Shown in pieces: positions 1 to 10,768 of a stretch of DNA of 64,000 bases (position 1 is the first letter of the stretch; every line of letters begins with the position of its first letter). Source of the DNA: Daphnia pulex (taxonomy: Eukaryota; Arthropoda; Branchiopoda; Diplostraca; Daphniidae); the NCBI RefSeq assembly GCF_021134715.1, contig NC_060018.1, forward strand, positions 5,163,501 to 5,227,500, read 5' to 3'. A model generated the notes under the pieces. It saw nothing but the letters and a program-made list of their open reading frames with translations. It did not search any database and was not told the DNA's origin. The position numbers were made by a program, and so were the translations under genes.

Positions 1-36
1 ATTGAAAACTGTAATATTTTTTTTCCATTTTTCAAG

Positions 37-3000
37 TTCCTTGATGGCATTTTGGAAAAATTTGTTATACACTGGCACTCAGCATTAGATGTTAAAGAGG
101 ACGAATTTGTCAATGAAGTACGCCACATAATTAAATTTATGGTTGTCAGGTTACACCAGCTACTTGATGAAGTATAATGATATTTGTCTTCTCCATTCCA
201 CATTTTCTAATGTACTTATTTTCTAGATTGACTTTCCTAAATTGCTAATTAACAAGATTATTCCAGCATTTTTGTGGCATTTGGAATGTTTCTCTACTGG
301 CCTTGAAAGAAGTCATTCCATAGAAATTGAGAAATATGTCTTACAGTGTTTTGGAGAAAATCTTCATCCAGCAATTTCTAGTAGACAAACAGAAGAAGTA
401 TATTTGAAACACTGCTCAGAGCAAATCCTCAAAGATCTTCTTCCAAATGAAATCAAGTCGAGCAAGTAAAAGGGCTAAATCAATTATTATCTTCATAAAA
501 TCATTACCAATGTATTATTACTCTAGGTTACTATCTATTTTAGTACGCGATATTCTCAGCTGCCAGGTTCTTCAACATGCCATGGATGCATTAGCGAATC
601 CCGAGAATATCAACCGATTAACGATTGTGTGCTTAGATGAATATAGTACTGTGTTATTAGGAAGTCAAACCGTGGAATCGGACCCCGGTGTTCAAATATT
701 GAACAATTTTACAAATAATTGTCAACCCAATACCAAAGACCTGGTATGAGGTTATTATATTAATATTATTTAGGAAACTTTGATTTCAAAATTGTCTTGT
801 TTTTAGTGTTTGTACCCTAGTCTTTCATCGATTCTGAAAACACCGCCGCACTTGTACCAACTGATGCAGTTTTTAAAACGAATAAACACCCTCAAGTATC
901 TACAATTTTGTTTTGCTGTTGGTGAGTATTTTTAAGAACTTCAATTTTACAGCTGTACTCTATTTATTTTTATTTTTATTTTACACAGATGAGTTTAATG
1001 AAAAACTGTTGAACCCTGATCTCAAGCCGGAGCAAATGAAACGGTTACAGCTTATGGGACAAAAGATGTTTGCAATGTATTTCTGTCATTCGTCGCCAGA
1101 CTGCATTGGATTTGAAAACGAATCGAAGAATCAAATGAAATCAATTGTTTATGCAAGCGCCACCGAAATTGTGCGCTTGAGAACGAGCTCTACTTTATTT
1201 CAGGCCTACGACTATGTAATGGACATCTTGGAGACTAAAATTTTGCCTCGTTTTTACCGTAGTCCTGAGGTACTCCTAAAAGAATCATTGTTCGGGATGA
1301 ATTTTGCATTAACTAGAGTTTTTATTTTTGTTTAGTTTTACCAACTAGTCACTGACGCACAACAGTCAGGAGGTTCTTCGAAAAGCACCAAGTATTTCAT
1401 AAACCTGTATTAAATGATGGGTGAAATTTTTTAAACTTGCTGGGTTTTTTTCCACTTTGGACTGTAATTTACGCACCACTGCGTCTTGTAATGCAAAGAA
1501 ACTTTCACCCGTCATCAGAAAAATAGCATGTTTTCAGCCACTAAAGGAAAATACGTTTTATAGAAAAAAAGAAGCTGTGTCAACTGGATGGGGTAAGAAG
1601 CTACGAGCTGCGTTACGCCCAAACTGGTTAGCAGCAGATGCTAAACTAGCTTCACTGGAACCAGAAGATGAAAATTACGATACAGGAATTGATTTGACTG
1701 AGGCAGATTTTATTGCAGATGATGTTGATGCAGACGATCGAGGGTAAATTTCTTATTTTACGCAGACTTTTTCCTGTTTATTTATATTATAGTTTCCTAT
1801 TTTAATTTTCACGAATTTGTAGTGCCTATGCAGATCTGATTCCGGTTTCCGGGAGAGACCTGACAGCTTGGAAAACGTCCATTCCACGCGTAGTATCGGC
1901 CGTCGATTCAGCTGGTAAAGCCATATGGGGTTTTGAAGTCGAAATCCAAAGAGGTGATATAAGACCGGAGGATGATCCCGAAGAGTATCACTGGACTGTA
2001 ATTCGAACCTATCTCGAGTTTTTTCACTTGGAGAGCAAGCTTACCGAGTTTCATGGGGAGTTTGTCACCAATCGCCTTCCCCCGAAAAAGATGTTTGGGA
2101 CCAGAAGCATGGCTTTTTTGGAAAGCGTTCGAGTTGTAAGAGGAAATTTCAATGTTTTTCAATGTTTTCTGAATTAATCACATTTTCTATTTATTTTGTC
2201 ACAGGAATTCGAAACCTTTTTACGAACTTTACTTCATCAACCAGCTTTGAAAGGAAGTGATCTTATTTTCTCATTCCTTACTCTATCTGATCTTTCGGCA
2301 TGCCAAGCCGTCGGCGATAGTTCAGTGATTGGATCCAATTTGCTTCCCGACTTGGGGTTTAGTCGTATGATGCGTAACGTGCGACACGTTCCTATGAAGT
2401 TGCGGAAAGAAAAGGGGCAGGATTTAGATAGTTTTCTTCAGACCTTCATAGCATCAACAGAGGCTCCAAAACCTAAACCAAGGTACATAGTCAATGTCTT
2501 CCATTCCGTAAACACCTTTTAACTTTTGTCTTCTATGCCTATTGACAGCAAAGTTGAAGTCCGCGATATTTCTGGTGAAGTTTCCTTGCCTGTTATCAAA
2601 GAACTACACCCGGTGTTTAAAGATAACGCTAAATCCTTCCTTTCACAAGACGGCCTCTCTAGTCGTGGTACAGCTTCTCGTGCAGTGTGTATTCCAACAA
2701 TTTGCAGCCCGTACGATTGCGTGTTATTTGCAGGTAAATGCATGCCGTAATCACTATATTCTAGTCACTTTCAGCTTCGATTTCTCTATTCAATTAGCTC
2801 TGAAAATATGGCGAGTTCCTCAATTATTGTGGAGTGTGCTCGTGGGTCTTCGTTCTCTATTGAGCGTCTACTTTGATGCGTATGCCCGGAACTACTTCCG
2901 GGCTAAGTTTTATAGTGTTATCCAGCCAGCGAAAGTTACACTGGCTATAAAGTTGCTGCATGGTAATTATTCCTGCACTTCATGACCTGCATGCACTGAA

Positions 3001-3386
3001 CAGAGACTGAGCATTAACATTCTGTTTATTCTAGAAACCGTCCTTAACCAAAGTTCTTCCGAAAGCAGTAACAAGGTTGAGTATAGACAGGCAGCATGGA
3101 AATCGATCGTCAAAAGTATCCCTTCGTGGATGAAAAACATTTTCGGGGTCCACGCCATAGAAAATAGATGCGACTTGATATTTCAGTGTCTTCAATTTCC
3201 CGTCCTGAACAAGCAAGTAAGTCGAATGAAATAAAAATAAGATTGATATGTGTTCCTAAAGTTAATCGAAATATTCGGATATTTTTATTCACTACTCAGA
3301 TCTCTTACGTGGTACTAGACATCGTGTTGAATGAAACCTTTCCCGAAATCTTTTCAAATGATGCCACCGACCCCTCTTCACCATAA
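37..3386 (+). CDS. Snx14: Sorting nexin 14 (3' part of gene; 13 exons seen)
   Basis: Exons: 37-171, 227-465, 527-743, 807-921, 989-1269, 1336-1391, 1564-1743, 1823-2135, 2205-2482, 2549-2733, 2798-2962, 3035-3216 and 3300-3386. They join in frame to 810 residues and the 5' end lies outside the window. The order is the end of a PXA domain (first three exons), an RGS-like domain (QFCFAVDEFNEKLLNP, about 880-1330), a PX domain (about 1823-2250, with MFGTRSMAFLESVRVEFETFL) and a C-terminal nexin domain (2798-3386). The order and wording match vertebrate SNX14, which is about 950 residues, so roughly the first 130 residues, including the membrane anchor, are missing. SNX14 is an endoplasmic-reticulum protein acting at lipid-droplet and endolysosomal contacts. 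The first acceptor seen is AAG after a strong pyrimidine tract. A poly(A) signal AATAAA lies at 3676-3681. Confidence 0.9.
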
Positions 3387-4769
3387 TAATATCCGTGTAC
3401 ACCCATGACCATTGGTTCTCTTCACCACAATTCTACTTGTATATTTTGATGAATTATTTTGTACTGTTGACTTGTTATCTCGATTAGAAAAGTTGTCAGC
3501 TACCCATTTTTCGCTTTCATCTTTCGTTTCTTTGATCATGTCTCAATCGTACCACTGTAATGTGATAGTAAGCTCAAGAGATGGAAGAGCGATAGGGAAT
3601 TGTTTGCGTGAGGGATTCCAACTGGAGACATTGCTGCATGATTATAGGTTGAGATCTCAATATGAATTCCCTCTCAATAAAAAAAAAAGATTGAAAATCA
3701 GCCATTAATTTCGATGCGTAATTGCAATTTTACGGTGGTTTTACAATAAGATTTTAATGCTCAAATTTGCGTGGGAAAATAGGTTTTAATTTCATTTTCA
3801 TTGTGTTTCACTATTAATAACAGCCACAGAGAAAGCTGCATAACCTTCGTTATCAGAGTTCAAAGAGAGAAAGTGGGAAGGAGAGGCCATCTCAACCGCC
3901 TTGTAGAGCTGTGTAGTGGGTAGCGACAAGAAGGTATCAGCTTCATTGCTAGCAGCCTTATGCCGGTCTTGCCGCATACATTTAGAGTAAGAGATTCACG
4001 ACAGAGTTATCTGTTTATAATGCCCGCGGACGTGAAGGGGAATCAAGCGTGAACCGACTAAATAGGCCATCCCTTTTCAAGGAATTATTTTCTTTCTTGA
4101 CGGATGAACTGTCTGCCGTGCCGTCTGCAAAAGTTTACGGCCATTGACTCCCCTCTTCTCTGCCTCTAGAACTCTCAATCTCATCACTCACTCTCTCTAT
4201 TCAACTCATTGTTCTTTACTGAAATCAACTAGCCGGCAACCCACAACTGCTCACAACTAGATTTTCCGCTTTTCTGTTTTTCGTGCCAGTAAGTTCCGCC
4301 ATCACGTTACTTTTGTCTTAACAACGCGACCAAACGGTATTGCCATTCCATCGGAATCCACCGATGCTTGACAGTTAAACGCAATCGACGAGCGAAAGTA
4401 TTTTCAATAAAAACAAACTGTGACGGTGTAGGTAATTGACAGTTCGCAACAAACCTTGAAAATTATTTTACGGCACTTGAAATTAATTTCACAATCTCTT
4501 CACAAGAAAAATGTATTGCAATGCGTGTACGCTAGAATTCCTCGTAGTTCCGCTGTGCGTGATTTCGGTTCTCGCATGATGCGCCGTAACAAAAGAAAGA
4601 ATGCAAATACATATTTCTTGATTCTCTAGTTAGCTAGGCAACAGACAGAATATGTAGGGAGGAACGAATACGAGTGGACGAGGATAATCGCTTCCATCTT
4701 TGGTGAAGAAAACCGTAGCTTTCACTATAGACGTGTACGGTGACACGCTTGCGGCTATTCCGGAGCTCA
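3387..4769. other. SNX14 3' UTR and intergenic spacer
   Basis: The first about 310 bp are the SNX14 3' UTR, ending near the AATAAA at 3676 that runs into a run of A. The rest, to the TATA box of the FAS1 gene, has no open frame with recognisable content. It holds pyrimidine-rich CTCT stretches around 4150-4200 but no repeat or RNA gene that I recognise. Confidence 0.6.
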
Positions 4770-4804
4770 TATAAAGACCCGAAATTTCCACGTTTTCTGA
4801 TCAG
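4770..4804 (+). promoter_or_regulatory. Core promoter of the FAS1-domain gene (TATA box plus initiator)
   Basis: TATAAAG at 4770-4776 is followed about 31 bp later by TCAG at 4801-4804, the arthropod initiator core. This implies a 5' leader of only about 43 nt with no upstream ATG before 4845. The spacing fits a focused TATA promoter. Confidence 0.65.
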
Positions 4805-4844
4805 AAAGACGCATCGACTAGACTCGTGTGAACCACTCGTCCAG

Positions 4845-7819
4845 ATGAAGTACCTCAGAGCTGCTTTAATCACTCTCTTGATTGCTTTTTCTTCGGCGTT
4901 TTCTGGTGATCACCAGATCACTCACGCCAGAAGTAAACGGCAGCAGTTCTCACTGGTAAATCTATTTTTCACTGCGAGTATAGTCGATCCTTGATAAATA
5001 TTTCGTTTAATTTTCAGGGAAGCATCCCAACTGTTTTGACAAATAACGGTCTAACATCATTAGTGGATTCGCTAGTTAAAGCTGGTTTAGCAGAGGCTCT
5101 TTCTGGACCGGGTAAGTGTTTAAATCTTTCAACAATACAACATATAAGAAAATTGAATACCGTGGCATTTATGTAGGACCATTCACAATCTTTGCTCCGA
5201 CTAATAACGCCTTTAACGGTGTGGACCCGACGACTCTCAATTCAATTTTGAAAGATGTTAACCTCCATCAAAAAGTTCTCGCATATCACATTGTGGCTTC
5301 GTTCATACCGTCTTCAGCCTTTAATAATGAGGTGATTGTTCATTCCGCGTCGGGTGAAAATCTTCGCATCAACGTTTACAAATCCGTCCAACCAGAGGTC
5401 AGTATAGATTAGATTAATCGCAATTTTTACTGATTGGGATATCATCAAAGAAAAGATCATTTGTCATATTCTTTATGTTTGAATCAGACGGTGACAGTTA
5501 ATGGAGCGCTAAAGATAAAAACTTTGGAAGCGGGCAATGGGATTATCCATGTCATCAATAAAGTTCTAATACCAGAACCGGAAAGTAACATCATGCAGGT
5601 TTTAGAAAGGAAAGGGAATTTCTCGACACTTCTAACTGCTTTGGCAATTACTGGATTAACTCCGACAATCCAAAACGGTCAGTATAGGATTAAATGTTAT
5701 TGCGATAAGCGGATTTGTAATATTGTGGCCAAAATTGAAAGTTTCTAGCGGGGGAGTTTTCTAAGTACCTTTTGTTAAAGTTTTACATTGTAAACTAGTT
5801 AAGAAGGAGAAGGCAAGATGGGCGGGTATACGTAGCAACCTTTATTCTCATCCTTCCGTTCTACAAACTTTCAAATGTGATTGCGTAACGAATGCACGTA
5901 TTGTATTGTTCGTCCACAATAGCCGGCCCGTTCACACTATTCGCTCCAACTGACGCCGCTTTCAGATCCCTCCCAGCTGGAGCTCTTGATTCTCTGATCA
6001 AAAACCCAGAAGAATTAAAGAAAGTGTTACTAACTCACCTTGTCGCCGGAACGGTCTTCAGTCGGGGACTTCCTTCTGGTGCCATCACTGTCGTTTCTGG
6101 GGCCAACGTTAAAGCTGTCGTGGGTTTCAGTAAGCTTACTACTATCTATCACCTTTTTTAACTTTCACATTAACGTGTAAGCCTATAATTCCAATTAATT
6201 GTTATCCATAACAGATCGGGTGACCATTGATAACGCTCAAGTCATTGAACCCGACCTTTTCGCTTCCAATGGAGTCATTCACGTAATCGACTCCGTGATC
6301 CTTCGTCCATTTGATCAACCAGTAAAAGCTGTTTCCAATGAATTAGTAAAAGCGGTTACCAATCAACCAAATAAAGTGGTTGCCAATCAACCAAACAAAG
6401 CTGTTGCTAATAAACCAACAGAAAAAGTAGTTGTCAGTAATCCAACAGAAAAAACTATTGCCAATAAACCGACAGAAAAGACGATTGCCATTACCAATCA
6501 ACAGCCAACGCCGGTGAGTCTTATAATACCTAATAAATGTAATAATGCGGGTTTGTACCCGGATTATTAATTCAATAGCATTCTGTTTTTAGACAGTCCG
6601 TGACATTCCCATAATACTGAAAGAGAACGGTTTGACCACCTTGGCCAGTTTAGTTGCGAAAGCTGGCCTAGCCAATGCACTTTCCGGACCAGGTAAGTCT
6701 TCTTCTTCTAGCCTAAAATTAAATATTTAGCGAAAGAAATCATTGCGTCATGATTGCACACACTCACTTATCTCTTCTCAGGACCATTCACTCTCTTCGC
6801 TCCAACAAATGACGCTTTCGGTGCTATCGATTCATCCACTCTTAACACCCTGTTGCAAGACGTCAACCTTTTGAGAAGCGTTTTGACTTATCACGTCGTG
6901 ACGTCCGCTTTAGCACCCGCTTCCATTAAAAACGAACTTGTCATCAAATCGTTGGCCGGTGAAAGTCTTCGCTTAAACCTGTACAAAAAAGGAAAGGTTA
7001 GTCAACTTTTCAACACATTTATTATTTTATTATTACGTTAAAAAAAAAATGGTAACAAGTGCATTGAAGCCCATGAAAGGAATTGGGCGACTCTGATCTG
7101 GTTGCTTTGCCATAAATAGTTTAATATAATTTGATGCTTTGATCTCAAAACGAAAGGTGGTAACTATCAACGGAGCGCTAGGTTTGAAAGTTTTGGAAGC
7201 TTCAAATGGCATCATTTACGTAATCGACAAGGTCCTCGTGCCAGACAATGATAAAAGTATCGTCAAAGTACTGGAAAGCAAAGGGAAATTCACGACATTG
7301 ATTTCTGCGCTCGTCGTTGCTGGATTGAAAAATCATCTCGACACTGGTACAAGTAACATTTTTCCTTGCAAGATTTCATGTCTGTGGTTTTTAATGGATT
7401 ATTTCGCGAATGCAGCTGGCCCTTTCACGTTATTCGCACCAACCGATGATGCTTTCAAAGCCCTTCCCGCTGGTGTGTTGGACTCATTACTTAATAAGCC
7501 GAAAGAATTGCAGAAGGTTCTGCTTAGTCACGTCGTTCCTGCCACGCTATATGGCCGAGGACTTTCGAGCGGCAAGCTCCATCTTGCACGCGGTGGAGAT
7601 GTTGCGGTAACTGTGGACGAAAGTAAGTTATTGACTAAATTTATAATTTTTCGTGGTTTTGGATATTTTTGCGCAAAGGATCTTGTTTGCGCAATTTTTT
7701 TTAATGAACTAAGATATTTTCACTTCTTAGCTGGAGTCAAAATTTCAAATGCCGACGTAATTGAAGCTGATATTGCTGCTGTAAATGGTGTAGTTCACGT
7801 CATCAATAATTTGTTTTGA
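4845..7819 (+). CDS. Secreted four-domain fasciclin (FAS1) protein
   Basis: Eleven exons: 4845-4955, 5018-5111, 5177-5397, 5488-5677, 5923-6129, 6215-6513, 6593-6692, 6782-6996, 7157-7346, 7416-7622 and 7731-7819, giving 640 residues. Residues 1 to about 20 (MKYLRAALITLLIAFSSAFS) form a signal peptide. Four FAS1 domains follow, at about 38-172, 173-310, 375-508 and 509-640. Each shows the family boxes (FTLFAPT followed by an AF, and NGVIHVID or NGVVHVIN near the end). A linker at 311-374 holds short repeats of the NKPTEK/NQPNK type. FAS1 proteins mediate cell-matrix adhesion. No transmembrane segment or GPI tail is visible, so it is probably a soluble matrix protein. The start follows directly from the TATA/initiator. 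The exon 9 acceptor (aaaacgaaag) is purine-rich and weak. The second half of the gene is a duplicate of the first, exon for exon. Confidence 0.85.
6326..6499 (+). repeat. Degenerate tandem repeat coding the FAS1 inter-domain linker
   Basis: Within exon 6 a 21-30 bp unit encoding variants of [VA]-x-N-[QK]-P-[NT]-[EK]-K is repeated about eight times. Examples are NQPNKVVA, NQPNKAVA, NKPTEKVV, NPTEKTIA and NKPTEKTIA. It separates FAS1 domains 2 and 3 and is likely a flexible, length-variable spacer. Confidence 0.6.
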
Positions 7820-8399
7820 ACACCCAATTTCCTGGATAATTTTCAATATGAAGAAATTACTTCCATCTTCACTCATACATAGAGATAAATTTTATGTCAA
7901 AGTTTCCTTTTTTTAAATAGCTTTATATGAGTTTCGTATCTCGATCGCCTATGCACTGTACAAAATAATCTTAGGTAAAATATACAAAATACCACTTTAC
8001 GGGATTATATATGAGACGAAGCTGTTTCTGTTCTACCTACCATTCGAAAATACAGCGCTGTCCTCTCAGAGTGCAAGGGACTGGCTAGTCAGAACTTGCG
8101 CATTGCATTACCAAGCATGGTGTATTGTACCAAGTGAACGGTAACTTAGGCGATCCACAGGGGCATACGACTATAAGGAGTTCAAATCGTGAGACCAACT
8201 AGTCAAGGCAACGGGGTTATAACTTATAAGGGTTGCAATCCTTATTATGGACGTCCGTTTATAACAAGAGGATACCTGGGATTGGGGGTGATTTTAAAAG
8301 TGAGATACCAATATGTATTGGACTATTGGTTCATAGTTTTATATGGGACCAAGGCCATCTATGATGAAGACATAAAACTCATACATATATATACGTGGA
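7820..8399. other. Intergenic spacer after the FAS1 gene
   Basis: It holds the FAS1 gene 3' UTR (the only poly(A)-like signal I see is a weak GATAAA near 7884) and AT-rich sequence. A long open frame crosses its second half but resembles nothing until it reaches the decayed FAS1 fragment described next. Confidence 0.4.
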
Positions 8400-8473
8400 A
8401 GAAATTGAAGTCCGTATTGTTTCCGATTGTTGCACTAAATGGTGTAACTCACGACATGAATCGTGTGCCTTAA
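8400..8473 (+). pseudogene. Decayed FAS1 last-exon fragment
   Basis: The end of an open frame here reads SVLFPIVALNGVTHDMNRVP and then stops. This parallels the last exon of the FAS1 gene, which ends DIAAVNGVVHVINNLF. At DNA level, about 27 of 39 bases match between 8429-8467 and the functional copy around 7774-7812 by eye. No upstream FAS1 boxes, signal peptide or splice sites are evident, so it looks like the relic of a third tandem copy. Chance similarity over so short a stretch is possible. Confidence 0.4.
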
Positions 8474-8624
8474 ATTTTCAGTTGTTCGATAGAATCGGCC
8501 AATCGGTCAGTATGTTCCGGAAAGCGCAATCGCTTTTTACTCTTTAGTCAAACCTTGTGTTGTTGCAGACGACAGTTACCTCACGCCGTCAGTCCGTCAA
8601 TAAGGCTAAGGATTTCCACAGAAA

Positions 8625-9306
8625 ATGCCTTACATTTATATTGGAAAACGGAATTTCTTTTTGGGAAAAAGATTATGGGAAATTGTAGGAAATTTAAAAA
8701 ACTTTGGAGAAGGCAGAATTCTTGTACGAAGTGCATTCGAGAGGTACCCTGAAGTTTCGTACGTTAAGATTATACGCGCTGAGCCGCTCATGGACGAGGT
8801 ACTATCTCTTCTTGTCTCTTCAAGTTATAATCTCGTTTGATTTTTTATAATTTTTTATCCAGGAAAATTTATTTGGAAGAGTACTTGTAGAAAAGGTATT
8901 TAGAGGAAAGTCTTTTGGAGAATTTGATTTGTCCAAAACTGCCTATAAGAATGACTTCAAACTGATTCCGAAAGATGAAGAAGAGTTTTACCTCAGCCGG
9001 ACAATGAAAGCAGAAGATGTAGAAAAACTGAAAAAACCATTGCCTGAATTTATCCAGTTTCCTCCTCTTCTGAGAGTAATGAAATGTTTTCTTTTATGTG
9101 TAGAAAAAATTTTAATTATTTTTCTTTTAACTCAGGAAATGATCTCCAAACAAGAAAAAAATCCTAATCCTCTACTGAGAGCAGTATACAATTGTAGTCC
9201 TAATAATACAGTACATGTTGAGCCTGGCAAAATTTGCAACAACAAACAAATTGAAAATGCCAAAGCATCTCATCTGTATGAAAACTTAAATCATAATTTA
9301 CAATGA
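8625..9306 (+). CDS. mRpS34: Mitochondrial small ribosomal subunit protein mS34 (MRPS34)
   Basis: Three exons, 8625-8798, 8863-9075 and 9136-9306, all joined in phase 0, give 185 residues. The diagnostic block is DFKLIPKDEEEFYLSR (human DWRLVPKHEEEAF) followed by FPPLLREMISKQEKN (human YPPLLRAMIIAERQKN), so the assignment to MRPS34 is secure. The protein is a metazoan-specific component of the mitochondrial 28S subunit needed for small-subunit stability. The start is the first ATG of the open exon. It is somewhat shorter than the human protein of about 218 residues, and no separate targeting sequence is obvious. The stop codon is only 30 bp from the stop of the oppositely oriented THUMPD1 gene. 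Confidence 0.9.
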
Positions 9307-9314
9307 AAAGAAAA

Positions 9315-9341
9315 ATTAAATTGCAGTCAAAGATTTTTATT
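9315..9341. terminator. Interlocked poly(A) signals of MRPS34 (+) and THUMPD1 (-)
   Basis: On + an ATTAAA at 9315-9320 serves MRPS34. On - an AATAAA at 9341-9336 overlaps the THUMPD1 stop codon (9339-9337). Cleavage 10-30 nt beyond each signal would make the two 3' UTRs overlap and run into each other's last coding exon. Confidence 0.55.
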
Positions 9342-10351
9342 TGGCCTTCTGAGCAATTTCAACAAGATTGTACTTGGCTCGTCCTGAATAATTTGTAACT
9401 ACACCCAAACAGCATGTTGCTCTTAGCACCTCAACGACCATACTTATTTCCGGGTTGTCGAGATCAACTTTAATTTCAGGAAACTTCTTCGAAACCATTT
9501 CCGCGATTGGTTCTATTAGGGCATCTCGTTTGATATTGTGATTTCTTATCCTGGATAAAAATTATTAGAATTACTCATGATTAATTTTCACAGTCAAAAC
9601 ATGAATGATGTTTACTTGATGAGGAGAGAAAATGTTTTGTAATCAGCCATTTGGTCAATGAGATTCTCAGCTGCTTTCAAGATATCTTCCTTCACAGACT
9701 ATCATTTCAAAGATGATCATAAATTATTTATTAAATGTAGTGCATACATCAATATTGGGTAAAATACCTTGCAAGTCAGTTGAATTGGAAGCATACGTAA
9801 CAGAAATTTTGTAGTTTGCTGCTTTTTCTTTTCAATATCATTAATTATTGCATCTACAACTGCTGAAGGATTTTCAACCTAGAAAAGAACTGTTAAGCTT
9901 GAACTTACATAAAAAGAACTAAAAATTCTTACTGTTGAGCGAATAAAAATGCATCCTTTAATGTTAGTCATAACACACTGGAATCTTCTTTCAGAAACAG
10001 GTGCAGCTTGCTTCTTTTTTAATTCCTCCATTTCTTTAGACAACTCATCTTCAATTTCTTCTTTTTTAACCTCTGACAATTCAGGCTCCTCCTTTGGTTT
10101 TTCACTACCATAAATGATATCAGCATACTCATTCAAAATCTTAAAGGATAAGTTAGTTATGAACAATAAAACAAATTATTTGTTGTGTTTACATTGTAGG
10201 CTTCTCTGACACTTTCTTTTTCTCTGTTTGAAGTACATAGGAAACCTTTCTGTCCAGGCCCTAATTCATTGGAGGATTTCCTAGCCTGCTTTGCAGATTT
10301 GATATAATATGCCTTGTCTTTGGCTTTGCGTTTGTTTCCGGATTCAGACAT
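9337..10351 (-). CDS. THUMPD1: THUMP domain-containing protein 1 (tRNA acetylation adaptor)
   Basis: Five exons read on -: 10351-10193, 10139-9933, 9878-9768, 9698-9616 and 9550-9337, giving 257 residues. The N-terminus (basic, then GPGQKGFLCTSNREKESVREAYN and ILNEYADIIYG) parallels human PGLQGILITCN...EEAYSLLNEYGDDMYG. Around residues 145-160 KFLLRMLPIQLTCK matches ILRMLPISGTCKA. The end has VDLDNPEISMVVEVLRATCCLGVV and YSGRAKYNL, as in THUMPD1. THUMPD1/Tan1 presents tRNA-Ser and tRNA-Leu to the NAT10/Kre33 acetyltransferase for N4-acetylcytidine formation. It lacks the long human C-terminal tail. The TAA stop lies inside the poly(A) signal. It is divergent from CP110, with 417 bp between the two start codons. 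Confidence 0.9.
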
Positions 10352-10768
10352 CGTTAAATGCTAATGTTAAAGGATGCTAATGGCTAACTTGCTCAAGTGC
10401 GCGTGTTAAATATGAAACTCGAATGCAGCAGACGGAAAAGTGGAAAACGGGCTCGAAATACAACCCCAAGCGACAACCGTTAAAACTAAATACACGAAGT
10501 TTCTTATATATTTTTAATAACTTAATATATATATAATTTTGCCTTCTTAGATTTTAAAATTATATTAATAAAAATTTGAAATAGTATTGATCTTCAATTC
10601 AAATCGTATTCATCGATAAATTTTCTTTCCATGCGTAGGTCATTTGTGAACGCACCGATCGACTTCTGACAGATGTTCAAAGTTTGTGTGGGAGCTGGAA
10701 GCTGTGGAAACGTTGGTTACCATTTTTGTCAAGCGTGACATGTAGGAAATGAAATCTGGTTGTTCAAA
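10352..10768. promoter_or_regulatory. Divergent promoter region of THUMPD1 and CP110
   Basis: This 417-bp segment separates the two start codons. It has an AT-rich centre (about 10495-10580, with a TATATATATA run) flanked by more mixed sequence. No canonical TATA/initiator pair in the right place is visible for either gene, consistent with a dispersed housekeeping promoter. Confidence 0.5.
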
